64,000 nt of DNA, taken from assembly GCF_025917315.1 (NCBI RefSeq), contig NZ_CP080627.1, positions 744,001 through 808,000 on the forward strand, given 5' to 3'. The DNA is from Halomonas qaidamensis. Its GTDB lineage: Bacteria > Pseudomonadota > Gammaproteobacteria > Pseudomonadales > Halomonadaceae. The position numbers and the translations under genes were made by a program. Shown here in pieces: positions 54,012 through 63,367 of the stretch. The notes below the pieces were generated by a model that worked only from the letters and a program-made list of their open reading frames with translations, did no database searches and was not told the DNA's origin. Numbering within the stretch: position 1 is the stretch's first letter; every line of letters starts with the position of its first letter.

Positions 54012-55211
54012 ATGTCGAATCTCGGACCTTCCACCGATCGTCCTGCTCTTGCTCGCGAGGTGCCGCGTGAGGTGCCCGCGTGGTTACGCGGTATTTATGC
54101 CGGCCTGTGCCTGTACCTGTTCCTGGCTGCACTTAACGTGCTGGGCGCGGGCCTGGGTACCTTTGGTAGCGACAGCGACCTTCTGACCCGCGCCTTCGCT
54201 TTTGGCGCGAACCCCTTTATTGCCTTGATGGCAGGGGTGTTGGTTACCATGGTCGTGCAGAGCTCGTCGTTCACCTCGGCGCTGATCGTCACCCTGGTGG
54301 CTAGCGGCGAGATGACCCTGGGCACTGCTGTTTTTGCCATTATGGGCGCCAATATCGGCACCGCCGTTACCGGTGTCATCGTGGCCCTGGCGAACGTGCG
54401 GATCAAGCGCAACTTCCGCCGCTCGTTCACCGCGGCGCTGATGCACGACTTATTCAATATTCTCACGGTTCTGCTGATCTTCCCGGTGGAGTGGCTGACG
54501 GGAATGTTCCATGAGAATGGTTACGGCATCTTTACACGGCTAGCCGGTTGGGTAGCGGAGCTGATTGGCTTGGAGGAAGTTGCCAAGCCCAGTAGTCCGA
54601 TTAAGGTAATCACTGCTCCCATTGTTGATGTCGCTAATTGGCTGGGGGCTTCCCTGATGCCTAGCGTGGCGGCTGCTGGCCTGTTCGTCGCGGGCTTAGG
54701 CCTGCTGCTGATGTTCGCAGCGCTGGTCTTTATGGTGAAGAATCTGCGCGGTGCGCTGTTGCGCCATATGGATGGCCTCTTCCGCACCTATTTCTTCCGT
54801 ACCGATGCGCGGGCCTACGGGGTCGGGGTGGTGTCTACGGTGCTGGTGCAATCGAGTTCTATTACCAGCAGCCTGATGGTGCCCTTGGCGGGAGCGGGCG
54901 TGGTGCGTCTACGCCGAGTGCTACCCTTTATGATGGGGGCCAACCTGGGTACCACGATTACCAGCGTACTGGCGGCTACTGCTAATCCTATCGCTGCGGC
55001 GATGACGGTGGCGCTGTTTCACGTTATTTTTAACTTAACCGGTACCGCCATCTGGTGGCCGCTACGGGTGATTCCACTGCGCATTGCCACCTGGTATGGC
55101 CGCTTGGCTGGTAAGCAGATCCGCTACGCTTTTATGTTCCTGATTGGCGTATTCCTGGTGGTGCCGGTGGTCGGCATTACATTGACCGAATTATTCATGC
55201 GCCTGCGCTAA
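54012..55211 (+). CDS. Na+/phosphate symporter
   Basis: 399 residues of the NptA/SLC34 (Na/Pi cotransporter II) family. Two inverted repeats carry the QSSS signatures VVQSSSFTSALIV and LVQSSSITSSLMV, with GANIGTAVTG and GANLGTTITS. About eight to ten helices. It pairs with a PhoU-like gene 24 bp downstream and is preceded by two Pho boxes. Sodium coupling suits a halophile. It is the second phosphate uptake system here, after the Pit system at 44929-46884. Confidence 0.93.
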   Translation: MSNLGPSTDRPALAREVPREVPAWLRGIYAGLCLYLFLAALNVLGAGLGTFGSDSDLLTRAFAFGANPFIALMAGVLVTMVVQSSSFTSALIVTLVASGEMTLGTAVFAIMGANIGTAVTGVIVALANVRIKRNFRRSFTAALMHDLFNILTVLLIFPVEWLTGMFHENGYGIFTRLAGWVAELIGLEEVAKPSSPIKVITAPIVDVANWLGASLMPSVAAAGLFVAGLGLLLMFAALVFMVKNLRGALLRHMDGLFRTYFFRTDARAYGVGVVSTVLVQSSSITSSLMVPLAGAGVVRLRRVLPFMMGANLGTTITSVLAATANPIAAAMTVALFHVIFNLTGTAIWWPLRVIPLRIATWYGRLAGKQIRYAFMFLIGVFLVVPVVGITLTELFMRLR

Positions 55212-55235
55212 GCGCGGCCAACCGAGGGGTTTCCC

Positions 55236-55922
55236 ATGTTTAAACAGCTTTATAGTGCGCTTACCTCGGAAACCAGCATCGATCAGGCCTACGCAGACCT
55301 GACCAAGATGCTGGAGCATGGTGCTTGGATGTTCGCACGTGCCAACGAGGTGCTTTACAGCACAGTGCCTGCCGAAGACGTGCGGCAGCCGCTTTATCAG
55401 CGTGATGTGGCGGTCAACGAGCTTGAGCGCTCTATCCGCCGCAAGGTGTTGCGCCATCTGACCGTTAATCCCGGCCACGATGTGGCTATCTGCTTAGCGC
55501 TGATGAGCGTTGCAAAAGATGCCGAGCGCATTGGCGATTACTGTAAAAACGTCTTTGAAGTTGGCGCTTTTTACAGTGAAGGCTTTCACGTAGATCATTA
55601 TCAAAAGCCCTTGGATAAGATCTCCGAGCGTTTATCTGGGCTGTTTAAAGAGCTCATTGCGGCTACACGAGACTCAAACGAAGCCCAAGCTCACCGTATT
55701 ATCACAGCTACCCGCGACATCGGCGGAATCTGCGATGACCTCATCGAAGCGCTGCTGGGTGAAGAAGAGGCGGTTGAGTTTCATGAGGCCGTGGCGTATT
55801 CGCTGTTGGCGCGCCACTACAAGCGGGTTTCTTCCCACTTGGCCAATATTGCCACAGCGGTGACTGGGCGTTTGGAGGATCTGGACTTTCCCAGCGAGGC
55901 CGATGACCGCGCGCTAGATTAA
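55236..55922 (+). CDS. PhoU-like regulator of the Na+/phosphate symporter
   Basis: 228 residues, all helical, with a PhoU-type repeat (LMSVAKDAERIGDYCKNVFE and YSLLARHYKRVSSHLANIAT) that binds metal. AACCGAGGGG lies before the ATG. Same operon as the symporter; PhoU-domain proteins commonly restrain such transporters. Confidence 0.9.
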   Translation: MFKQLYSALTSETSIDQAYADLTKMLEHGAWMFARANEVLYSTVPAEDVRQPLYQRDVAVNELERSIRRKVLRHLTVNPGHDVAICLALMSVAKDAERIGDYCKNVFEVGAFYSEGFHVDHYQKPLDKISERLSGLFKELIAATRDSNEAQAHRIITATRDIGGICDDLIEALLGEEEAVEFHEAVAYSLLARHYKRVSSHLANIATAVTGRLEDLDFPSEADDRALD

Positions 55923-55942
55923 CGTCGCCTAGGTTGAAAAAG

Positions 55943-55978
55943 ACAAGCAGCTCCCTTTAGTGGTGCTGCTTGTTTTGT
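55943..55978 (+). terminator. Terminator of the symporter-phoU operon
   Basis: Stem ACAAGCAGC/GCTGCTTGT with a 13-base loop followed by TTTGT; modest T-run. Confidence 0.65.
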
Positions 55979-55994
55979 ATATGCTCCCATCGCA

Positions 55995-56025
55995 TTGCTG
56001 GCACACCCCTCCAAACGTTATAATA
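55995..56025 (+). promoter_or_regulatory. Promoter of guaB
   Basis: TTGCTG and TATAAT (about 56020-56025) with an 18 bp spacer, about 50 bp before the guaB start. The only good promoter-like pair in this gap. Confidence 0.6.
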
Positions 56026-56034
56026 GCGGATTAA

Positions 56035-57546
<1,512 letters not shown>

Positions 57547-57643
57547 CCAGCACGTTTAGTAAAATGGCGCGGCGAGCATTGCAGCTCGCCGCTTGCTTTT
57601 TGGCCTTACCAGCGGCCCCACACCGCTTAACCGAGACCCCGCC

Positions 57644-59221
57644 ATGAGTGACATTCACGCCCATAAGATTCTGATTCTTGACTTCGGCTCACAGTACACC
57701 CAGCTGATCGCCCGCCGTGTACGTGAGATCGGTGTATTCTCCGAAATCCGCGCCTTCGATATCACCGAAGAAGAAATTCGCGAATACAACCCTAACGGCA
57801 TCATCCTGGCCGGTGGCCCGGAATCCGTGACCGAGTTGGATTCCCCGCGAGCACCGGCGTGCGTGTTCGAAATGGGCTTGCCGGTGTTTGGTATTTGCTA
57901 CGGCATGCAGACCATGGCCGAGCAGCTTGGCGGCAAAGTGGAAGGTTCCAACCAGCGCGAATTTGGCTACGCCCAGATTCAAATAGATGCTGAAAACGCG
58001 CTGTTCAAAGACATTAAAGACCACGTCGACGCCAGCACTGGCAAAGCATTACTTGATGTGTGGATGAGCCACGGCGATAAAGTAGCCCAAGTGCCTGACA
58101 CCTTCACCGTGACCGCTTCCACGCCGAGCTGCCCCATTGCCGCCATGGCCTGGGAAGAGAAACAGTTCTACGGCGTACAGTTCCACCCAGAAGTGACCCA
58201 CACCCTGCAAGGCCAGCGCATTCTTGAGCACTTCGTACTGGATATTTGCGGTGCCGAAAAACTGTGGACGCCTGCACAAATCATCGAAGACCAAGTAAGC
58301 CGCGTGCGCGAGCAAGTGGGCGACCGCCATGTACTGCTTGGCCTTTCCGGTGGTGTCGATTCTTCGGTTGTGGCGGCGTTGCTGCACAAAGCCATTGGCG
58401 ACCAACTGACCTGTGTCTTCGTCGATAACGGCCTGCTACGCAAAAACGAAGGCGACCAAGTCATGGAAACCTTCGCCAAGCACATGGGCGTGAAGGTGAT
58501 TCGTGTCGACGCCGAAGAGCTGTTCCTTGGCAAGCTTGCGGGCGAGAAAGACCCGGAAGCCAAGCGCAAAATTATCGGCAACACCTTTATCGACGTGTTC
58601 GATGAAGAAGCCAGCAAAATCGACGGCGTCGACTTCCTGGCCCAGGGCACCATCTACCCGGACGTGATCGAATCCGCGGCCTCTAAAACCGGCAAAGCCC
58701 ACGTGATCAAATCCCACCACAACGTCGGTGGCCTGCCGGAAACCATGAAGCTCAAGCTGGTCGAGCCGCTGCGCGAACTGTTTAAAGACGAAGTGCGCAA
58801 ACTCGGCCTCGAACTCGGCCTGCCTTACGATATGGTCTACCGCCACCCGTTCCCTGGCCCCGGCCTGGGCGTGCGTATTCTGGGTGAAGTGAAGAAAGAG
58901 TACGCCGACATTCTGCGTGATGCCGACGCCATCTACATTGAAGAACTACGCGCCGCAGGTTGGTACGAAAAAACCAGCCAAGCCTTCGCCGTGTTCCTAC
59001 CGGTGAAATCGGTAGGTGTAGTAGGCGACGGCCGCCGCTACGAATGGGTTATCGCGCTACGCGCCGTCGAAACCATCGACTTCATGACCGCCCGCTGGGC
59101 GCACCTGCCCTACGAGCTGCTGGAGAAAGTTTCCAACCGTATTATCAATGAGTTGGAAGGTGTTTCTCGGGTTACCTACGATGTTAGCAGCAAGCCGCCA
59201 GCTACTATTGAGTGGGAGTGA
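57644..59221 (+). CDS. guaA: GMP synthase (glutamine-hydrolysing)
   Basis: Converts XMP to GMP. 525 residues from [19 protein letters not shown]; the upstream extension of the frame is unsupported. The amidotransferase domain has the Cys in [10 protein letters not shown] (about residue 85), the PP-loop ATPase [16 protein letters not shown] (about 234), and the C-terminal dimerisation domain ends KPPATIEWE. The last roughly 90 bp use less GC-rich codons than the rest of the gene, which may mark a 3' end rewritten by island insertion. Confidence 0.98.
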   Translation: MSDIHAHKILILDFGSQYTQLIARRVREIGVFSEIRAFDITEEEIREYNPNGIILAGGPESVTELDSPRAPACVFEMGLPVFGICYGMQTMAEQLGGKVEGSNQREFGYAQIQIDAENALFKDIKDHVDASTGKALLDVWMSHGDKVAQVPDTFTVTASTPSCPIAAMAWEEKQFYGVQFHPEVTHTLQGQRILEHFVLDICGAEKLWTPAQIIEDQVSRVREQVGDRHVLLGLSGGVDSSVVAALLHKAIGDQLTCVFVDNGLLRKNEGDQVMETFAKHMGVKVIRVDAEELFLGKLAGEKDPEAKRKIIGNTFIDVFDEEASKIDGVDFLAQGTIYPDVIESAASKTGKAHVIKSHHNVGGLPETMKLKLVEPLRELFKDEVRKLGLELGLPYDMVYRHPFPGPGLGVRILGEVKKEYADILRDADAIYIEELRAAGWYEKTSQAFAVFLPVKSVGVVGDGRRYEWVIALRAVETIDFMTARWAHLPYELLEKVSNRIINELEGVSRVTYDVSSKPPATIEWE

Positions 59222-59248
59222 GTGGTTACTTACTGATGTTGTTCGCCA

Positions 59249-59273
59249 AAACCCGCCGAAAGGCGGGTTTTTT
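59249..59273 (+). terminator. Terminator of guaBA
   Basis: Perfect AAACCCGCC/GGCGGGTTT stem with a GAAA tetraloop and T-run. Confidence 0.92.
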
Positions 59274-59340
59274 GCTATGTTCATGATCCTGTACTACCAA
59301 ATCGAAACTGGCCGAGCGACACCGGAGGACTTTTAGAAGG

Positions 59341-59397
59341 CGTTCACCACTATCCGCCAGGTGACAAGGAACTAAGGCAAAAGATAAGACAGAACGA
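59341..59397 (+). other. Possible oriT relic upstream of traJ
   Basis: The leader of the TraJ-like gene contains TCACC/GGTGA flanking CTATCCGCC, and the string CGCCAGGTG. In IncP plasmids oriT lies directly before traJ with a TATCCTG nick core and a nearby CGCCAGGTG repeat. The resemblance is partial and from memory, so this is a hypothesis about a decayed site. Confidence 0.3.
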
Positions 59398-59748
59398 ATG
59401 ACTAGGAAGAACAGCACTCCTATCAAAGTGTACTGCCTGCCCGAGGAAAAAGAGCAGGTCGAAGCGCAGGCAAAACGAGTTGGTATGAGTGCACGGTACT
59501 TACGCGAAGTCGGTCAGGGTTATCACATCTCTGGTGTGGTGGATTATCAGCAGGTACGAGAACTGGCCCGGATCAACGGCGACCTTGGCCGCTTGGGTGG
59601 CCTATTGAAGCTATGGCTTACCGATGACGTGCGCACGGCTCAGTTCGGCCAGTCAACAGTCCTTGCTGTTCTCAGCAAGATTGAAACGACGCAGGAGGAA
59701 ATGGGCAAGATCATGACCAGGGTCGTTATGCCGAGGTCTGAATTATGA
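59398..59748 (+). CDS. traJ: TraJ-like conjugal transfer (relaxosome) protein
   Basis: 116 residues. PIKVYCLPEEKEQVEAQAK, SARYLREVGQGYHISGVVD and ARINGDLGRLGGLLKLWL with TDDVRTAQFGQ match TraJ of IncP-type plasmids, a ribbon-helix-helix protein that binds oriT and recruits the TraI relaxase. No relaxase follows: after the stop there is only a ten-codon frame and a terminator. The gene therefore looks like a remnant of an integrated mobilisable or conjugative element beside guaA. Confidence 0.88.
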   Translation: MTRKNSTPIKVYCLPEEKEQVEAQAKRVGMSARYLREVGQGYHISGVVDYQQVRELARINGDLGRLGGLLKLWLTDDVRTAQFGQSTVLAVLSKIETTQEEMGKIMTRVVMPRSEL

Positions 59749-59771
59749 AGCTGAGAACGGACTCAATACTA

Positions 59772-59799
59772 AGATAAGGCGGTGCAGCCCGCCTTATCT
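59772..59799 (+). terminator. Terminator between traJ and the HEPN gene
   Basis: Perfect 11 bp stem AGATAAGGCGG/CCGCCTTATCT with a six-base loop, then TTGATTAATCTTTT. It separates two convergent genes. Confidence 0.8.
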
Positions 59800-59803
59800 T
59801 TGA

Positions 59804-61498
59804 TTAATCTTTTAATGGGACGCCCATTGGCAAGTATATCTTATTATTAGGGCGCTTTTTTTCTTCGAAGTGGATGGATAGCGATAGATAAATGATTGAG
59901 TTTCTTGCCAGTTTTATTAGCGTCATTAGCCGGGACTCAAATTGACTCATAGGTATTAATAGAGAATGTGAGCTTAATTTTTTCTTTTCATAAAGATCCG
60001 ATTCGAGCTTTTTCAGGTCGGATTCTAGTGTTTTGGATTCTTCAGGGGGCAAGGGGGGGTGTAACTGCTCTCTTGTTTTTTTAATTTCTAGATTAAGCTT
60101 TTCTAATTCACTATCATGATAACTGTTATGTGGGGTCGTTAGCTCATAGCCGAAATCATCTACTATTTTAAGTGACCTATGCTCCATGGCATTCCTAATT
60201 TCAGAAAATGCCTTAGCGTCTGGGTCTATCCACTTTGAAACAGATGAAGTGTCTTTAACGTCGCGAATATCTTTTAATATATAAAATAAAGCATGAATGA
60301 AATGATTGTCGCTAGTCCCTAGCTTTTTATTTGGCTTCCAATTTTTTCTCCAGTTACTTGACTTGAAGTCTCTAAATAGGTTGTCAATACTTATCATGTT
60401 GTCATCTTTTATATCGTTGAGATCAAAAAATCGACTTAATAAATAAGCGATTTTGTCGAATAATGAATAAAGTATCCGGAATGACGTTTTATAATGACTG
60501 ATTTTTAGGTTGTTTATCGAGTGAGACATGTCGTCAACATGTCGATATGTTGAGTTATAGAAGTGATGTTCTTCATCAGGTATGCTGTGGGCAGTAAAAA
60601 ACAAGTAGCGTGCGTAGCAGTAGTCATTTTTTATTTCATCGAAGTTGCCATGATACGCTAGCTCTTCATGCATAGTGAGTGTTGAGTTTATGGATTGAGA
60701 GAAAGAAGGAAGAGCAAGAACATCCTGATGGGATATTTCAAAATCGCAGACATCATTTAGGTCGTTAATAAATAGCTTATTCTTTGCACACCATTGCAGG
60801 TATTGTTTTTCCTTTCTCGTTTTTGAGCTGTTATATTCTTCTGAAAAGTAATCGAAGGAAGATTCCTCAAAGTTCTTCTCGAACCATTCCTTGAATTTAA
60901 TTAAGTACCCATTCCCCTCTAAATCGACTCTGTGTTCAGGATATAGTTCTTCGATATTATCTGCGGCCTCTTTGGTAAGCCTGTAGGCTATAAAATAGTG
61001 ATACTCTTTGTGCCCGTTGTCATAAAGAGATTCGCCAAGAAATAGCTGGTTTCTAGCCTTTGATGCAATCGCTTCTATTTTTCTATTTATAGCTATGGCT
61101 TCATCATAAAAAGGTATGCAACATAAAACCCTTCCTTGAGAAGAAAGGTGGTTAGCCAAGTTAGTTAGAACCATCGACTTAAGGTTATTAAATGCCTGAA
61201 TATTTTCAGACATGTTATTCCAATCAGGTTTTGGTATTCTGTGAAGAGATTTTCTGTAATAGATTATGGCTTTCATTAGGTCGTCTGAGTACCATTCAAC
61301 CCTCCGAGTCTCGTAAAGTACGGAATAGCAGTTTGCTATTGTGTAAAGGTAATGAGCCTCATAAAGAGAGTGTTCAAAATCAAAGTCTTTTGATGTCAAT
61401 CTCTCAATAAGACTTTCCAGAGCTTCATAGTCTCTGTTTAGTATATGTAAATCAGCCTCTTCACTTAAATCGTTAATCTCATCTATTGTCATGACCAT
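59804..61498 (-). CDS. LA2681-type HEPN domain protein
   Basis: 564 residues. The N-terminal half is helical and TPR-like (CYSVLYETRRVEWYSDDLMK, NLANHLSSQGRV). The C-terminal part resembles the LA2681-like HEPN family: SFRILYSLFDKIAYLLSRFF, then the HEPN catalytic-type motif RNAMEH (R435 to H440, an intact RX4H). A charged helical region rich in Lys/Glu follows. HEPN domains with RX4-6H are commonly RNases in toxin and phage-defence systems, so an abortive-infection-like role is plausible but unproven. The gene is much AT-richer than the chromosome around it, with GGAG before the ATG. Confidence 0.75.
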   Translation of the reverse strand: MVMTIDEINDLSEEADLHILNRDYEALESLIERLTSKDFDFEHSLYEAHYLYTIANCYSVLYETRRVEWYSDDLMKAIIYYRKSLHRIPKPDWNNMSENIQAFNNLKSMVLTNLANHLSSQGRVLCCIPFYDEAIAINRKIEAIASKARNQLFLGESLYDNGHKEYHYFIAYRLTKEAADNIEELYPEHRVDLEGNGYLIKFKEWFEKNFEESSFDYFSEEYNSSKTRKEKQYLQWCAKNKLFINDLNDVCDFEISHQDVLALPSFSQSINSTLTMHEELAYHGNFDEIKNDYCYARYLFFTAHSIPDEEHHFYNSTYRHVDDMSHSINNLKISHYKTSFRILYSLFDKIAYLLSRFFDLNDIKDDNMISIDNLFRDFKSSNWRKNWKPNKKLGTSDNHFIHALFYILKDIRDVKDTSSVSKWIDPDAKAFSEIRNAMEHRSLKIVDDFGYELTTPHNSYHDSELEKLNLEIKKTREQLHPPLPPEESKTLESDLKKLESDLYEKKKLSSHSLLIPMSQFESRLMTLIKLARNSIIYLSLSIHFEEKKRPNNKIYLPMGVPLKD

Positions 61499-61794
61499 GA
61501 AGAACTCCTTTTTTCATTTAATATCGAAAATTTACTAGTTATCATAAATCGACAGAAATTTTTTCTTTTGCTAAAAAATATACACTGAGCAATTTATTCT
61601 TAGTATAAGTTTGAGAGGCGGTATGAGCGAACAAGAGTGCCGAGCGTCACAGGCATAGTGCGCAAAAAAGCTCAAACCGGAGCTTATGAGGCGTGGAAGC
61701 TTGTTACTGGTTGTGATAACCATCAAAGCGGGTGCTTAGCCCCTCAATTTAATTTGAGATATTTTGGAAATACAGTGAGAACGAACGGATAGTC
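61499..61794. other. Spacer between the HEPN gene and the small basic gene
   Basis: AT-rich near the HEPN start and otherwise without a convincing gene. A tiny plus-strand frame (61623-61658, 11 codons) is ignored. The only structured site seen is the minus-strand terminator at 61664-61685. Confidence 0.5.
61664..61685 (-). terminator. Terminator of the 54-residue gene
   Basis: On the minus strand the stem AAGCTC/GAGCTT with a six-base loop ends in a T-run (the A-run at 61664-61669). Confidence 0.7.
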
Positions 61795-61959
61795 TCAGAG
61801 AGCTAGGGTTAACTTGGTAAAACGACGCGTATGAGATTTGAGACGCTTCTCAATCACTGCCGTGCGCTCGCCTGTTTCAATTGCGCTTGAGCTGGCCACT
61901 GCACGCAAAATACGCTTGCGGGAAACAGTGACTTTATCAGTTGGAGTTTTACGAACCAT
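61795..61959 (-). CDS. 54-residue basic hypothetical protein
   Basis: Starts at the ATG at 61959 (MVRKTPTDKVTVSRKRILRA...) and ends KLTLAL. It has TAGGAG 9 bp upstream, an extended -10 promoter and a downstream terminator, so it is a credible gene despite its size. The product carries many Lys/Arg residues, some helical character (RILRAVASSSAIETGERTAV) and no membrane segment. Its basic, helical make-up suggests nucleic-acid binding; I do not recognise the family. Confidence 0.7.
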   Translation of the reverse strand: MVRKTPTDKVTVSRKRILRAVASSSAIETGERTAVIEKRLKSHTRRFTKLTLAL

Positions 61960-61991
61960 CACAATACTCCTAGAGCAGATTGTTAGGTGTC

Positions 61992-62000
61992 ATTATAGCA
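61992..62000 (-). promoter_or_regulatory. Extended -10 promoter of the 54-residue gene
   Basis: Minus-strand TGCTATAAT (TGN plus consensus TATAAT). It would start transcription about 25 bp before the ATG at 61959. Confidence 0.6.
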
Positions 62001-62149
62001 GTAACCCCGCAGGGCTAGCGTGCTTGTTGCCTCGTCTGTGTTTGCTGAAAAGCCTACTCGTTAGTGGGATTTGCAGCAAAACACTCAAGGCTATTCAGGA
62101 TGTACGCTTGGCAAACATTTAAGCAGGGCAGTCGTTAAACTATTTTGGC

Positions 62150-62449
62150 TCATTCAGGCAGAAAATAAGAAACGATATCCATCTCTTTGTGAGGAATGCC
62201 AATGATTTCAATACATTCCTGGCCGATTAGATAAAAGATAACGTGCTGGCCCTGAGGGTAGCTGTAATAACCCTCGCTAACATCCGAGCGGTGCTTTCCC
62301 AGCTGGGGATTTTCTGCGAGCCAGTGAAACCGTTTTTCAAAATTCTTCAAATAGGTATTTCGTTGGTTCTTGCCCCATTGCCACTCTGTATAGCGGCCGA
62401 TATTTTTTAAATCGTCTCTTGCTCTCAGCGTGATATGGAAAGTGGGCAT
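62150..62449 (-). CDS. parE: ParE-family toxin
   Basis: 99 residues. RelE/ParE fold: TLRARDDLKNIGRYTEWQWG, FHWLAENPQLGKHRSDVSEGYY, and HVIFYLIGQECIEIIGIPH. ParE toxins poison DNA gyrase. The start ATG shares its A with the parD stop (TGATG), giving translational coupling. Substitution patterns cannot be judged by eye, but no frameshift is seen. Confidence 0.93.
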   Translation of the reverse strand: MPTFHITLRARDDLKNIGRYTEWQWGKNQRNTYLKNFEKRFHWLAENPQLGKHRSDVSEGYYSYPQGQHVIFYLIGQECIEIIGIPHKEMDIVSYFLPE

Positions 62450-62697
62450 CAAGCCTCGCTATCCAAGTCGTTGATTAGGGCATCCATCGAAAAATCATCC
62501 ACGAATTCACCTGCTCTCGCTTGCTCTGCACCTTGAGCTAAGTGAGTGCGAAGCGCTTCAAGTTTGCTTTTGCGCTCTTCCATTGCACGTAACGCATCAC
62601 GCACAACCTCACTGGCGGAGCCATAGCGGCCGCTGGCGACCTCGTTTCTGATAAAGACTTCCCAGTGCTCCCCTAAGCTAAGACTGGTTGTAGCCAT
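62449..62697 (-). CDS. parD: ParD-family antitoxin
   Basis: 82 residues from MATTSLSLGEHWEVFI; the longer frame upstream is not supported. The N-terminal ribbon-helix-helix has VASGRYGSASEVVRDALRAMEE, and the C-terminal part binds and neutralises ParE. AGGAAGAG precedes the ATG. An inverted repeat directly upstream is the expected autoregulatory operator. Confidence 0.94.
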   Translation of the reverse strand: MATTSLSLGEHWEVFIRNEVASGRYGSASEVVRDALRAMEERKSKLEALRTHLAQGAEQARAGEFVDDFSMDALINDLDSEA

Positions 62698-62706
62698 GAT
62701 TCTCTT

Positions 62707-62739
62707 CCTATATTCAAAAGTAACAAATATGAATATAGG
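62707..62739. promoter_or_regulatory. ParD operator palindrome
   Basis: CCTATATTCA (62707-62716) and TGAATATAGG (62730-62739) form perfect 10 bp arms separated by 13 bp. The site begins 9 bp upstream of the parD start codon. Confidence 0.8.
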
Positions 62740-62837
62740 TACGGTTGGCAAGGTTAGCAAGAGAGGTAATCTCTGTCTGTCAGGCTTGCTGTTCATTTTT
62801 ACACTTTGGCTCGGGTGAAGCTTTGCATTGTTAGCCC

Positions 62838-62902
62838 ATGAGCCGAATATAAACCGTAATCGGCTCATAATATGATCTGAATAGGCAGGGAAATCGGCTC
62901 AT
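62838..62902. repeat. TGAGCCGA repeat cluster
   Basis: ATGAGCCGA (62838-62846) is inverted against TCGGCTCAT (62860-62868), and a further TCGGCTCAT lies at 62894-62902. The longer string TGAGCCGAATA (62839-62849) recurs at 63855-63865, just after the NYN gene. Function unknown; it may be operator sites or scars of an element. Confidence 0.55.
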
Positions 62903-62971
62903 TTACCTCTGGGAGCAGCAATATTGACCGCTTTTGGCGTAGGGAGTACACAGGCCGCTATGCGATGACTG

Positions 62972-63301
62972 ATGCTCTATGTCATCGTCATGGAATATGG
63001 TTGGTTGATGGCTTTTAAGGTGCCAGCCTATAACGACAAAGCTTTCACTATCCGGAAATTCCGGATAGTTCGTCAAGAGGGGAAGTGGCAGGTTCAGCGG
63101 GAGATTGATCACTACACTCTGGACATGATTATCTCGGTTGGTTATCGGGTGGAATCTCAGCGTGGCGTCCAATTTCGCTGGGCTCTCAAAGACCATCTGG
63201 TGCAGGGCTATCCCCTCAATCAACGCCGTCTAACCGAATGTGGTAGATGCGCGGTAGCTCATTTACTTCCAGAAGGCGTATTCCCAATCGCTGCACGGTA
63301 A
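62972..63301 (+). pseudogene. RhuM-family gene fragment
   Basis: The middle of this 109-codon frame matches RhuM proteins: FRIVRQEGKWQVQREIDHYTLDMIISVGYRVESQRGVQF region, then ALKDHLVQGYPLNQRRL. Normal RhuM proteins are about 330 residues; the N-terminal DNA-binding part and the whole C-terminal half are missing, and one residue is lost in QFRWA. A decayed remnant of a mobile-island gene. Confidence 0.8.
63047..63069. repeat. Perfect 23 bp palindrome in the RhuM fragment
   Basis: ACTATCCGGAA-A-TTCCGGATAGT, with 11 bp arms around one base. It codes for part of the TIRKFRIV stretch, so it may be chance or an operator-like site. Confidence 0.6.
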
Positions 63302-63367
63302 CATGTAGACACTTCCACGCCTGTCTTGCGAGGCTGGCGTTTCACTTCCTGCCTAGGCCTATTTGTC

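Noticed and set aside
59277..59336. 20-codon frame (MFMILYYQIETGRATPEDF) after guaA
   Set aside because: No ribosome site other than terminator T-run sequence, too short, and no recognisable family; possibly the tail of a lost gene.
61838..62122. 94-codon plus-strand frame in the island
   Set aside because: Antisense to the better supported 54-residue gene, without a ribosome site.
62449..62868. 139-codon version of ParD
   Set aside because: The extra N-terminus reads through the operator palindrome and lacks a ribosome site; the MATTSLSL start has both family match and Shine-Dalgarno.
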